From Crambe crambe (Eukaryota; Porifera; Demospongiae; Poecilosclerida; Crambeidae): DNA of 64,000 nt. Where the stretch lies: contig OZ004583.1 of assembly GCA_963924555.1 (NCBI GenBank), forward strand, positions 3,319,501-3,383,500. Direction: 5' to 3'. Below are positions 9,655-19,637 of the stretch, in pieces. Under the pieces are notes generated by a model. The model did no database searches and had not been told where the DNA came from. It saw nothing but the letters and a program-made list of their open reading frames with translations. The translations under genes and the position numbers were made by a program. Positions within the stretch are counted from its first letter, which is position 1, and each line of letters opens with the position of its first letter.

Positions 9655-11667
9655 TTGATCATCTTCAATGTCTTCTTCATCACTTGTTTCAGCCATTTCC
9701 TTTTTATTGTCATTCATTTCTTCCAGTTCCATGTGATGAAGATCATCTTTCTGTTCCTGGTGATATGTGTTAGCACACCCAGTGCATTGGCAACCAGGGC
9801 CACATTTGCTATGGTTTTTTCTGTATTTGCATCTCAGTGTTGTGCAACCTGTTTTCACTTGCAGCCTTTCAAGACATACTCAAGTCTTCTATTGGCCTAT
9901 TGGCCTTGGCAATGTTGCCATCGGTGTCCCACACCACATCAAGTTTTCCATTTTCCCTTTTCCATCCATACTCAACAAGTGCTGCATCATAATAATTGGC
10001 TATATAGAATGGGCAGCTATAATGAAGCTGCATGCAATCAACCAAATATAATATAGGTTTGCCCCAAGCTGCATAGCTATGTACATACTACATACCTGGT
10101 AACTCAATCAGTTTCCAAGTGCCACAACTCCAAAACCCATAGACATTTATGCCAGTGGAGCCTCAGTGCATCAGTTGTAGGAACATTATGACTCTCTAGA
10201 TCTGCCTTCATCCATACTCTTCTTTGAATAATGTCTAGCCATTCCTTACGTTCAACAACTTGAACTGAAAGACGATTGCGAGTATCATTGCATGCCACAG
10301 CTCCTAAATTATTCAATATCTTCACCAGCTCAAGACTACCTCCATGACAAAGGATCATAGGTGTAGGAAGGAGTTCGGAAGTGGGGGGGGGGGGGGGGGG
10401 GGGGGGGGGGCAAGTGTAATACTGTGAGACTGTAACAAGTGTGCATGCACCTTGCAAAACTAGGTACATATTTACCATGCTCACTGTTGTCATAATATTT
10501 ATTATTATGCCTTAAAAAGAACCAAAATAGATTGTGGAATGTGAGGGGGCAATGCCCCCCTTGCCCCCCCTTTCCTACACCTATCACAGTTATCATGCCA
10601 CATCTAGATGTGATGGAATTTTCATGAGAGGAAAGCTCACTCACCACACTCTCCATGCTTGTATACATACTTGACATGCTGCTTGTGGGTTTTGCCTGCT
10701 CAAACACAACCTTGGAGTGCTTGAGTTGTAAGACTACATTGCTGAAAAGCTTGTAACAGTGATTACAGATGGTACTTGATGCAGTGAGTGCTGATGTTTC
10801 AATACATATGGTGGTAAGATACGAGTTAACCAGGTCTGGTTCAGGGCAATGTCTGGTGTGCATTTTGGTTTGCTGTTGCAGGATGAGCATGCATGGCTGC
10901 GGGGCATATAGTGCATTTTGCATGTAGGTGTAATGACCCTTGCACAGTGGAGTGTCCTGCTCAGAACCAGAGATAATATGCTTCCCAAGTATATAGATTG
11001 AAGGGATGTTGGTGAAGCCATCTGTGTTCGTCTGTATGTATCCTCATTATACCCAGCCACCCCACAGTATCCCTTCTTGCTAGTAAGTTTGTCTCTCCAT
11101 CTGGGGTTGAAATTATTGGTGCCTACATTTCTGGTGGCTTGTCTATAACATGCATGGCATATGCAGGACATGTTATCAAGTTGTTGCTCCTCTTCCATAC
11201 AGGAACAAACCAGCTCAAATAGTAGCTATATTGTGGATAATAAAGAGAGCTATGATGAACTCTTAAATAAATAAGTAGCTATTATATATAATAGCTAGCT
11301 AAGTGCATTGCATGCATATCATAAGAAACCAAACACTACTTCAAAAACACCTCTGGCCAATTATAGTCAAGGAATTTTGCAGCTAATTTTCTCAATGTAG
11401 GAATATGGGACAATTAATATCTATTGGTGTTTAGTACTGCAGCTATTTGCCTACTTATCTTACCTGTGTGAAAGTGCCAAGAGGACTATTCAGCAAATGG
11501 CCCAAGGTTGAAGGATTATGCCCTTCAGAACTGTTAGTAGCTATAAATGTCGCCTGGTTTGTGGTAGAAATCCCTAACTTGAGCTGCATTTGCAGACTAT
11601 TCAGTGCAGAAAGTTTCGCGATTTTGGTCCTTAGCAACTGAACGATTCGCGAATTAATGAGATTCAT
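9655..11667 (-). pseudogene. Broken CXC-type cysteine-rich gene
   Basis: Minus-strand gene of at least four exon blocks. Exon 1 (11,667-11,461) begins MNLINSRIVQLLRTKIAKL and ends FTQ at a strong donor. Exon 2 starts near 11,225 and reads LLFELVCSCMEEEQQLDN, then CHACYRQ, then NFNPRWRDK. After a frameshift it continues with DTPLCKGHYTYM, CPEPDLVNSYL and STICNHCYKLF. After the insertion at 10,357-10,584 comes a block ending LRLHWHKCLWVLELWHLETD and an in-frame TGA. The last block (about 10,020 to 9,655) reads EYGWKRENGKLDVVWDTDGN. Two further frame breaks precede the cysteine-rich end TGCTTLRCKYRKNHSKCGPG / CQCTGC and an acidic tail. The terminus resembles tesmin/TSO1-like CXC domains; the whole layout recalls a multi-copy sponge family of unknown function. 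At least three frame breaks plus the insertion make it a pseudogene. Confidence 0.7.
10357..10584. mobile_element. Poly-G MITE inside the CXC pseudogene
   Basis: The ends ATAGGTGTAGGAAGG and CCTTTCCTACACCTAT are inverted repeats. The inside has a run of about 29 G and a CCCCCC-rich right half. Near-duplicate ATCAT/ATCAC sequences at the junctions look like the target duplication. Removing the element with one target copy rejoins the host reading frame (RCGMITV to LCHGGSLEL). Confidence 0.7.
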
Positions 11668-12036
11668 AACAATTTAGTATACGGAAAACCGTAAATTAAA
11701 AGGAGTGGCTAGTGCAATTAAATTTGTACTGTTCCTATGGGCACTTCCGGTAGGCGGCGACTAGACTGCTAGGCACTAGTCTGGTTATGAATCAACCCTT
11801 GGTGCAACAGTATATCAGGTACATATCAGTAAAGGCCTTTTTTATACAAAATTAACAATCTTATTATAAACTGCATGTATAGCTAGATCTTCCAGATACG
11901 ATTCATTTCGGCTCATACAATATTATGATGAAATCTCCAATGAACTACATAGTTACAATACATGAACTTTAAGTTTTGATAGCATCCAGTTGCCTGTAAT
12001 AAATAATAGAGCATTACATCAAAAAAGATGATAAAC
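11668..12036. other. No gene seen
   Basis: Upstream of the CXC pseudogene's first exon, so any promoter for it would lie here. TCTGGTTATGAATCAA (11,780) matches 35,920-35,935, indicating shared repeat sequence. Confidence 0.35.
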
Positions 12037-13206
12037 AAGTAAAGGAAAATATATTTAGCTATTCTAAATAAAAAAGAGAAGTATAGGGATGGCTGTGTGT
12101 GGTTTAAAAAAAGTTCAGCAACAAGAGAGTGAACTTCAGTCAAGTAACCCCTTACCCATCACCAACTACAAGGTACTTCACTCCCTTGAATTATATCTCA
12201 TCATGGGAGTGAAGTAGGAATAGTTGGCTCATAGCTAGCGTAAGCCGCCGATTATCGACCAGCACGTATTATCGACCGTGGCAGCACCAATTATCGACTA
12301 CTTAGTATACGGAAAGTCTACGGTAGTACACAAACGTAAACGGAGTTTAAGAAAATGGCTGCATTGAAAAATATATGGGAAAAACTTACAAGCTCTAGAG
12401 AGAAAACAGGACTTCAACAGCAAGTATTTATCAACTGCAGTATGAAAGTAAGTTACTAGCTCACGTTACCTATCGCCATGGCTCCGGAAGATCGCTTAAA
12501 AGGTACGAAAGCTATCGACTTAAAGTCGAATTTGGTGCTTGTTTAGTGAGGACTGTATCATAGATTATGACTGGATTCTGTAGGAATATGAAACACAGAC
12601 CAATGAAGACTGTTTCCGGAAAGTATCACCAGAATCCAACAAAAAGGAGAGCTTCTGCATGCAGCAGTTCCATTCCACCGTTAAATTGTGGAGCAGTTTA
12701 TGGTAGAAATGCTTCGTTCATTTTTTATAAAATTTGTTATGATGATGTATTTTATAGCATAAAATAGTATAAAAGTATCTTTTTAAGGGTCCTAACATGT
12801 AGTGGAGCAAAACTGAAAGAAAGAATGGAACAGACGATGATTGATATTATGATTTTCAACGGGTGGTCGAAAATAGGTGTCGGTGATCGATAAATTTTAG
12901 TTGACGTAGTAGATTCAGCATAGCAAAATTTCTATCCAATTGTGAGAAAAATAATTTATATGACGTTATAGAGGATGAAATTATCTTTCCTATAGTTGTT
13001 GTTTGAGACTTTGACGACCATCGGTGAGGGAGATATGGTGCGAGGGGCAAAGTATGGTCGATAATCGGCGGCTTACGCTATATAGTTGGTGATGGGTAAG
13101 AGGTTACTTGACTAAAGTTCACTCTCTTGTTACTGAACTTTTTTGAACCGCACACAGCCATCCCTACTTCTCTTTCTTATTTAGAATAAATATTTTTTCC
13201 TTTATG
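12037..13206. repeat. P3 foldback palindrome split by a nested element
   Basis: The left arm (12,037-12,237) contains AGGGATGGCTGTGTGTGG, CAAGAGAGTGAACTT and ACCCCTTACCCATCACC. The right arm (13,079-13,206) contains the reverse complements, including CCGCACACAGCCATCCCTAC. The 841-base TA-flanked element sits in the centre. Related uninterrupted palindromes are at 36,089-36,260 and 42,962-43,190. Confidence 0.8.
12238..13078. mobile_element. 841-base TIR element with TA target site, copy 2
   Basis: Same element as 5,180-6,019, nearly identical throughout. The ends are GCGTAAGCCGCCGATTATCG and CGATAATCGGCGGCTTACGC, flanked by TA on both sides. The MAALKNIWEKL exon-like ORF with its splice donor is conserved. 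Confidence 0.75.
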
Positions 13207-13229
13207 AATAATTTCACGTGTGCTTATTG

Positions 13230-13760
13230 GTGCTCCTGCATGTTCTGCTGTGTTTCCTGTTCTCTGTGACCTGCTTAGTATGCAACTCTGTTTCTTCTCC
13301 TCTGAGGAGACATCTCTTCTATAGCTGCTACAAATAAAAAAATATGCTTTGCAATCATAATAAACCATGCCTTAAGAACAAGAAAGACCAGACCCCTATT
13401 TTTTTTACAGGGGGCTGCGCGCGCGAGACTATGACCTGCTGTGTTCTCTGTTCTTTGCGATCTGTTCCTTGTGTGATCCCTCAGACCTGTGCATGACCTT
13501 GTGTGCTCTCTGTAATCTGCTGTGTACTCAGTGTCCTGTGTTCTCTCGCATTCTCAGTGACCTTATTCATTCTCTGCATGCATGCATGCTGCTGTGTTCT
13601 CTTTAACCATGTGTAGCTATTCTCTGTGATCTGCTGTGTTCTCTGTGAGTCACCTTAGTGTGTTTAATATCTGTGATTTGCTGTGTTCTCTGTGTCCTTG
13701 TGTGTCCTTTATGATCTCCACATTCTGTGGTGTCTGTAATGGTGCCCCCCCTCCCCGAAA
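13230..13760. repeat. Degenerate minisatellite (TGTGTTCTCTGTGATCTGC-type)
   Basis: Many imperfect repeats of about 20 bases built from CTGCTGTGTTCTCTGTG with interspersed GACCTTGTGTG. A small GC-rich block GGGGGCTGCGCGCGCGAGACTA lies near 13,408. No gene is seen. Confidence 0.6.
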
Positions 13761-13988
13761 GAAATCCTACTTCACTGTTCATATAAAATACAGGATAGAT
13801 CAATCAATCCACTAATAGCTAGCTATTAGTTGTTTACTAACTGTGTATTTCTAAAGAGACTAACAGTCATTGAATGCACTTTCACTGTCATAATTACTTA
13901 TTATTAAAATCAATATTCAATTGGTAGCCAGTCAGCTAAGTAGCTAGCACATCACAGTAGCTATAGCTATAGTCAAGTATAGATCGTT

Positions 13989-15566
13989 ATGAACTCAAGA
14001 GCACTGATTCTGTTGGTTTTACTAAATGTCGTATCTGCCCATGCATGCCCAGAGAATGGTAAGTCTAGAGCCATAATACAGTACTGATATCAAAGCGACA
14101 ATTCAAGCAGTAGCTGCTTATAAGCATTTCATAACAATAGCTAATTCAATACATAGCTAGCAATGTAGCTAGAATAGTATGGTAGTTAATACGTTTTTCC
14201 ATGGGTGTATAGGTATTATCGGAGCTAAGTGTATCAAAAAAAAGGGGAAAATTGTGAACGATATACTACCACCTTACACTGGAATATTTATCTTGTCAGA
14301 AGAAGTCCAAGGGAGAGGAGACATAACTGAAATTTGTGCAGTTGGTTCCATAAATAACACAACAGCAACGTCCAATTCAGCTGATAAAATCATGGGGACT
14401 ATAGATATTTTGATCATAGAGCACATCAAGGATAATTTATGGAAGGTTCGCACTATTCATAAATTCTATCAAGACTCCAAAGCTAAGAACAAGAAACATT
14501 GCAAGAATGATGATCGAAATTTTATAGGAAAGAAGGTCATGAAAGGTGACAGGGTAGCAGTTCATATTCCAAGTAAATGTGTGTATAACAACAGTATGAC
14601 ATACGAGTACTGTCCTTTGCAAATAAAATACCATGGTAATGATGTTAAAGTCATAGATTGGGCATATTCTTTTGATGATGTATATGAAGAAAAGGAATTA
14701 CAAATTAAGATAAATAAATACACCCGAATTCACGTTGGTTTCAATTTTCAGATGAAATATTGCATCAAGAAAGGTTAGTTATGTTATATTATGCTGTGTA
14801 GCTTACTAGTTCCATTAACTAATTTCGTGTTCACTTGGCACCTAAAGGGACATAGCTACACAACTGAGATAATGTTTATGTCTATAGCTCTATATGCACA
14901 TACGTAGATAACTTTTGACTATAATAATAGCTATCATCAGATTATCAAGATTTGGAATTGAGAAAGTTACAAAGTACGAATGAATACATAGCTAATTGTA
15001 CATTTTCTATACAGAAACAAATTCTATTGGAATTATCATTCCACTAACCATCGTCCTAGTGCTGTTAACAGCCATTCTTATACTCTTTCTCCTGATGATT
15101 GTCGTGTGGAGGAAGTTTGGCAGAAAGACCAGTAAGATGCAATAAAAAATAATAAACTAGAATGAGTTACATAATAGCAATAATAATAATATTTATGATG
15201 TCATTTTCATTTAGCACGAGATATGCAGGAAAGAGTGCACATGATTCAAGATATTGAAGATACCCAACAGGTACACTATATGAATGTTTTTTATTGCATG
15301 CATGAGCAACGAGCAACCACTACGTGCACGGCTACTCTACTCAATAGCTATGTACCGTTGATTTTATTGCTCAGGATTCAGTGTTATTGGCATAGTCTTC
15401 TGTGCTGTAATGACCATTTACAAGTCTGTCATAGTGCAAAATAAAGTACCTTCTAAGCCTGAAAGACAACTTCTAATCATCAAAGTACGTAGCTATAAAA
15501 TACGTAGGTTGAAAAGAGGTTGATGTGTGACCTGAAAGAACTAGCTAACAGTAGCTTTTTAAATGT

Positions 15567-15632
<66 letters not shown>

Positions 15633-16207
15633 ATTATTAGTTTGGAAATGTGGACTTTTTGCTCCAGGATACAAATAATTCTGAGGCTCAGGGAGCACAG
15701 GTAAAAAAATAATATACTTAATATAGCTATAGCTAAGCTTATAACCTCATACCAGGCCTAATTTTTTCATGAAACAGGCAAGCCTGGGAAGCTAGCTAGC
15801 TACGTATACGTAGCTATGAGGCAACTATGTTAATTAATAACATAGACCTACAATCTCATAGCTAGTTATTGTAACTACAAAGTTCTAGTTGTTGTAAAAC
15901 TAATATGCATAACTTTCTGTAAAGTGGTCCCTGTTCCCTAGATCCAGTTGTCAATTAAATAGTTATCCCTCAGAGACATAGCTAGCTATTATTAATTTTG
16001 ATGATAGCTACTACAGGTTAATAACTAGATGATACTATAGTAATTATGTGATGGTGATGCACAATGGTGTGATGATAATGAAAATAAACATTTTAGATCA
16101 GAATTGATGACATGGATATGACTGCATCTCCAGCCTACGAATGTGTGCACACGCCCCCTGTCCCATCAGCTGACCTTGAAGTTACAGAAATATATGATTA
16201 TGTGTGA
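13989..16207 (+). CDS. Receptor-like single-pass membrane protein A
   Basis: Six exons splice cleanly: 13,989-14,058; 14,213-14,773; 15,015-15,131; 15,215-15,270; 15,641-15,700; 16,097-16,207 (975 bases, 324 residues). Exon 1 encodes a signal peptide (MNSRALILLVLLNVVSAHAC). Exon 2 is the roughly 187-residue ectodomain with several cysteines (EIC, HCK, KCVY, EYCP, YCIK) and the motif SMTYEYCPLQIKY. Exon 3 is a membrane helix (IIPLTIVLVLLTAILILFLL then WRKFGRK, positive inside). The cytoplasmic tail carries SPAYECVHTPP and ends EIYDYV. Exons 2 and 3 are both symmetric phase 1-1 modules. Paralogue B lies 5.6 kb downstream. I do not recognise the family. The layout suggests a cell-surface receptor whose tail tyrosines could be phosphorylated, but that role is inferred. 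Confidence 0.8.
15571..15631. repeat. (GT)n microsatellite in intron 4 of gene A
   Basis: About 30 GT units end roughly 10 bases before the exon 5 acceptor (TCATTATTAG). The equivalent intron of paralogue B lacks it. Confidence 0.95.
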
Positions 16208-16274
16208 AGAGTGAAATTCTGTCGTTTTTATTACCTATGTATCATTAGCTAGTATTAGTTTTGAATTTTGAAGT

Positions 16275-16350
16275 TATTTTTGTGTGCTGACCCTTAATAC
16301 CATATACCAACCAACCAACCAACCAACCATGAGTTGGTAAAGGGTTGACA
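16275..16350. repeat. Hairpin downstream of gene A
   Basis: TGACCCTTAATACC with five AACC units is followed by GAGTTGGTAAAGGGTTGACA, which can fold back. A related sequence follows gene B (21,450-21,500), and a compact perfect version lies at 35,868-35,910 (TGACCCTTTACCAAC with GTTGGTAAAGGGTC). It is probably a tiny inverted-repeat element rather than a terminator. Confidence 0.5.
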
Positions 16351-16937
16351 CACACAAGTGCCTACCACATATGTATGAATGCCAATAGCTACATTTGGGG
16401 GTTGTGATATATTGCAGTGGACATAGAAAAAAAGCTAGCTAGAAGCACATTGTAGCTAGGAGAACTCGTACTTGAAACGCTTGAGGAGAGGTTTGGAGAG
16501 AGAAACTTGACACTTCAGGGAGTGAGTCTGTCATGTCTTGAAGGTCCTAGGCAGTGCACATCATACTTGTGAGGGAAGGGTATGTATAAGGCCCTTGCAC
16601 CAACTCACTGCTGGTCACCTGTCATTTCTTTGCATTGGTGATTCACTTGGAGCAAGACCTGAGATTATAGTGTTAGACCATTGGTTTTAATAATTGAAAG
16701 TGTATCTGTGTAGGCATCATAAAATTAATGCGCTTAGATACACAATTGACAGTCTTGTTTTCCGGAAAAAAAGGGGGACTAATCAGAAACTAAAATGTTC
16801 CATGCAGCAGAATAGTAAATTTTTTGCTCCAAGTGGGTTTTCTCATGACTAAGTACGTATAACTATTGTTGTGAATTTGCTGGAAATTATCAATGTGCTA
16901 ATGGTATACGTAGCTACATAGAAGCCTATAGTGCATG

Positions 16938-17012
16938 TGGAGTACCACATGTTTGAGGAGGAAGGGGACAATCTTGCCTGCCACATTCCTAGAACCATCA
17001 TGCTTCACCGGG
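16938..17012 (+). pseudogene. Relic of RNF213-like exon 50
   Basis: About 75 bases (GTGGAGTACCACATG, TTTGAGGAGGAAGG, CACATTCCTAGAACCATCAT) closely match the exon at 60,345-60,425 of the giant gene. A short deletion removes the first five codons after the shared start. No flanking exons are present, so it is a decayed fragment of a paralogue or duplicated segment. Confidence 0.65.
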
Positions 17013-17104
17013 GCTTACTATCTGCATACATAAGTGAAGGGATGCACGTAAAAGTATTCCATCATTCAAGGTAAATGGAAAAAGAAAGTGAGATATACTG
17101 AAAA

Positions 17105-17775
17105 TCTGGCTAAGAACTGTAGCTAGCTAAATACACAAGGACCCACATCCAAGTGGCTGATATAGTCATCCTTAAAATGACAGTAAATTTCATGCATAGC
17201 TAGGTCAGAACCTGCTGAACCCATTATAACCCCTGCTGTAACAGTGGATCCTGATCTTCTTCCTATATAAGGAGAGGTGGAGGTAGAGGATAAAGGTGAA
17301 TTATAATTACAATGAGGGGAAAGGGAGAGGAGGGAGAAGGGGAGGAGAGGGGAAGGGAGGGGAAGAGAGGAGAGGAGAGGGGAGGAGGAAGGGAGGGAGA
17401 GGAAAGGGAAAGGGAGGAGAGGAAAAGAGAGGGAGGAGGGGGAAGGGAGGAGAGGGAGATTAGAGGGAAAGAGAGGAGAGGAGAAGAGGGGAGAGGAGGG
17501 AGGGGAGGGAGAATAATAGTCTCCGTCTCTAGAGCATTCATTCACGAGTACAATAATGATCAACCACTGTGTTCTGTTACTCCCATGAAGAACAGTAGCA
17601 TTCCCATGCATAACTATACAAGGTAGTCCTTCAAATGGACTGAGCTTAGCTACCAAACTGTACTTCTGAACTTCAAAACATTCTGATTATTCTCGAGGAA
17701 AGGGTTGAGTAACACAATTAAACAAAAAAAAACACATCTCATGACTACAATTCACTGAGTTCCATACATCAAGAA
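17105..17775. repeat. Segmental duplication, left part (partner 61,985-62,515)
   Basis: The blocks ACCCACATCCAAGTGGCTG, TCATGCATAGCTAGGTCAGA, CACTGTGTTCTGTT, ACTCCCATGAAGAA, AGCTACCAAACTGTA and AAGGGTTGAGTAACACAAT occur in the same order and orientation at both places. The copy here is interrupted by the polypurine tract; the other contains a membrane-helix exon. Confidence 0.75.
17295..17515. repeat. 220-base polypurine tract (GA-rich)
   Basis: Almost pure purine on the plus strand, built from GGAGAGGGGAAGGGAGG-type units. It produces spurious Pro/Ser/Leu-rich ORFs on the minus strand and Arg/Glu/Gly-rich ORFs on the plus strand. It could adopt triplex structure. Confidence 0.9.
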
Positions 17776-17780
17776 CTAGT

Positions 17781-19133
17781 AAAAGTGCCTTGAGTTACTA
17801 TTGAATTAAGTCATCCATGCCTCGAGTCACTCGTGGCATTGATTTAAGTCTAACGTGCACGAGTATACATGGCACTGAATTAAGTCAGTGACTTAATTCC
17901 ATGCCAATATAAGTATTCACAATTAAATGGCAGCTTTTTAAGTCAGAGTAGGTCCCTGGTGATTGGCTGACTTAATTCAGTGCCATTATAACTAAGTGGG
18001 CAATTATTTAAGTACACTCAAAAAACAGTTATTAGTATTAATAGAAAAATTACAAGCTAGCTGTAGCAACAGAAACATGAAAATTATAAACAAGCTAATT
18101 TACAGTAGCAACATAACTAGCTGATAGATTACTGTGGTGATTGAGAGTATAGAATTTCTACACCATCTCAGATAGGCATGGGGCTAAAATGGCAGGAGAT
18201 AGGAACATTAGTGTGATGAGTAGCTACCCTCATCTGTTTTACCGAGGATGACTGATCTTCACATTCTCCTTGTTTAAATTCTTTGGTACACTGGGTAAAG
18301 GGTTTGCTATTTCCAGTTCTAGAAAGGTATAATAGAATTCTAGTGAACCTTCTAACTGAAAACTAGCTATAAGGTCACTGCTTGGAAGAAGATGAATATG
18401 ACATAGCTGGGTTATGATGAATGAAATGCTGTGTGTAGTATCTCTGAACATAGAAAATATTTTTAGTTATTGAATCTGGAGATTGTACAATAATCTTTTG
18501 ATTATCTCGTACTTTCAAGCACCATGGTTATGTTGCTAATTATTATTGCTTTTGATTTTCGACAGTTTTGAGTGTACTTAAATAATTCCCCATTTTTAGT
18601 TATAATCATCATCATGGCACTGAATTAGTCAGTAATTACCAGGGACCTACTCTGACTTAAAAAGCTGCCATTTAATGCATAGGTGGAGGAAAAGGGGGGC
18701 CGGGGGGGGGGGGGGGGGGGCTTTTTTGCTGGCCATGCATGTAAGGTAAACCAGTCAGCTTTACATATAATATACATTACATAATATAAACTCTATTACT
18801 AAAGAATTTATCAAAGTAGAATTTTTTGGTGACTTTTAGCTGTAATAACTAGCTGTATTATTTTTTTTCCATAATAGCTAGTTACAATGACAATTGTGTT
18901 AAAGTACAACACATAGCTAGACTACATTGCCCCCCCCCCCCCCCCCCCCCCCCCCACTTTTATTTTGCTTCCTCCGCCTATGTAATGTGAATACTTATAT
19001 TGGCATGGAATTAAATCATTGACTTAATTCAGTGCCATGTATACTCGTGGCATGTTTGACTTAAATCAATGCCATGAGTGACTCAAGGCAAGGATGACTT
19101 AATTCAATGCCATGAGTAACTTGAGGCATTTTT
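17781..19133. mobile_element. 1.35-kb foldback element with long inverted arms
   Basis: The left arm (about 17,781-17,990) and right arm (about 18,600-19,133) are inverted copies. Both contain GAATTAAGTCATCC-, GCATTGATTTAAGTC- and ACTCTGACTTAAAAAGCTGC-type blocks. The right arm is split by a nested element at 18,679-18,981. The centre has no convincing coding sequence. A piece of the right arm truncates the gene copy at 63.78 kb. Confidence 0.8.
18679..18981. mobile_element. Nested poly-G/poly-C MITE
   Basis: The ends ATAGGTGGAGGAAAA and TTGCTTCCTCCGCCTAT are inverted repeats, with a long G-run near the left and a C-run of about 25 near the right. The uninterrupted left arm of the host foldback lacks it. 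Confidence 0.75.
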
Positions 19134-19637
19134 ATTACTTTTATGTCATTTTATGTAGGACCATCAAGAAGCTATGAGTAGCTATAGACCAATGCTGCTG
19201 CTGCTTAGCTACGGTAAAGTAATAATTAGCTAGCTATCGGTTATTCAGTTTGCTGTGCTTGGGGTTCTAGTAGGAGTTTTATTCAGACTGGTCTCAACTG
19301 GTCAGGCCCTACGTCACAAAAGCACAAGCCACAAAGCCTGATCATCTACAATTAGTTGTATACACATCAGTCAAAGCATTACAATTCTTTTTTCACTATT
19401 TTTCCCTAAAATCCGTAGTAGCTAACTATCAATGGAATATTTATGTTATGATCCTGCATGTATTTATGACAGTGAAGATGCATTCAATGGATTTTAGAAT
19501 TACTATGTTCATGTGTTAGTAAACCAGATAGCAAAATTCAAATGGCTAGCAATCAATTTAGTAGATTGATCGATCTATCCTGTATTTTATAACAGTTAAG
19601 CTTAGTAGCACTGGCATCACAGTATAGCTAGATCACT
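19134..19637. repeat. Promoter-side region of gene B, duplicated at 62.75-63.1 kb
   Basis: From about 19,296 the sequence (ACTGGTCAGGCC, GTATACACATCAGTC, TTATGATCCTGCATGTATTT, GATGCATTCAATGGATTTTA, GATCGATCTATCCTGTATTT) runs in parallel with 62,748-63,060. No exon is seen before the ATG at 19,638. Confidence 0.6.

Noticed and set aside
9655-10056. Plus-strand ORFs of 133 and 94 codons
   Set aside because: They are antisense shadows of the cysteine-rich terminus and neighbouring exons of the minus-strand CXC pseudogene.
10380-10412. Poly-G and poly-C runs (also 7.1, 18.7, 18.9 and 45.5 kb) as assembly artefacts
   Set aside because: Most sit at consistent positions inside small inverted-repeat elements, so they are likely genuine, although their lengths may be inaccurate.
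17123-17656. A 177-codon Pro/Ser/Leu-rich ORF on the minus strand and its plus-strand partner
   Set aside because: Both are translations of the GA-rich polypurine tract; there is no domain and no splice structure.
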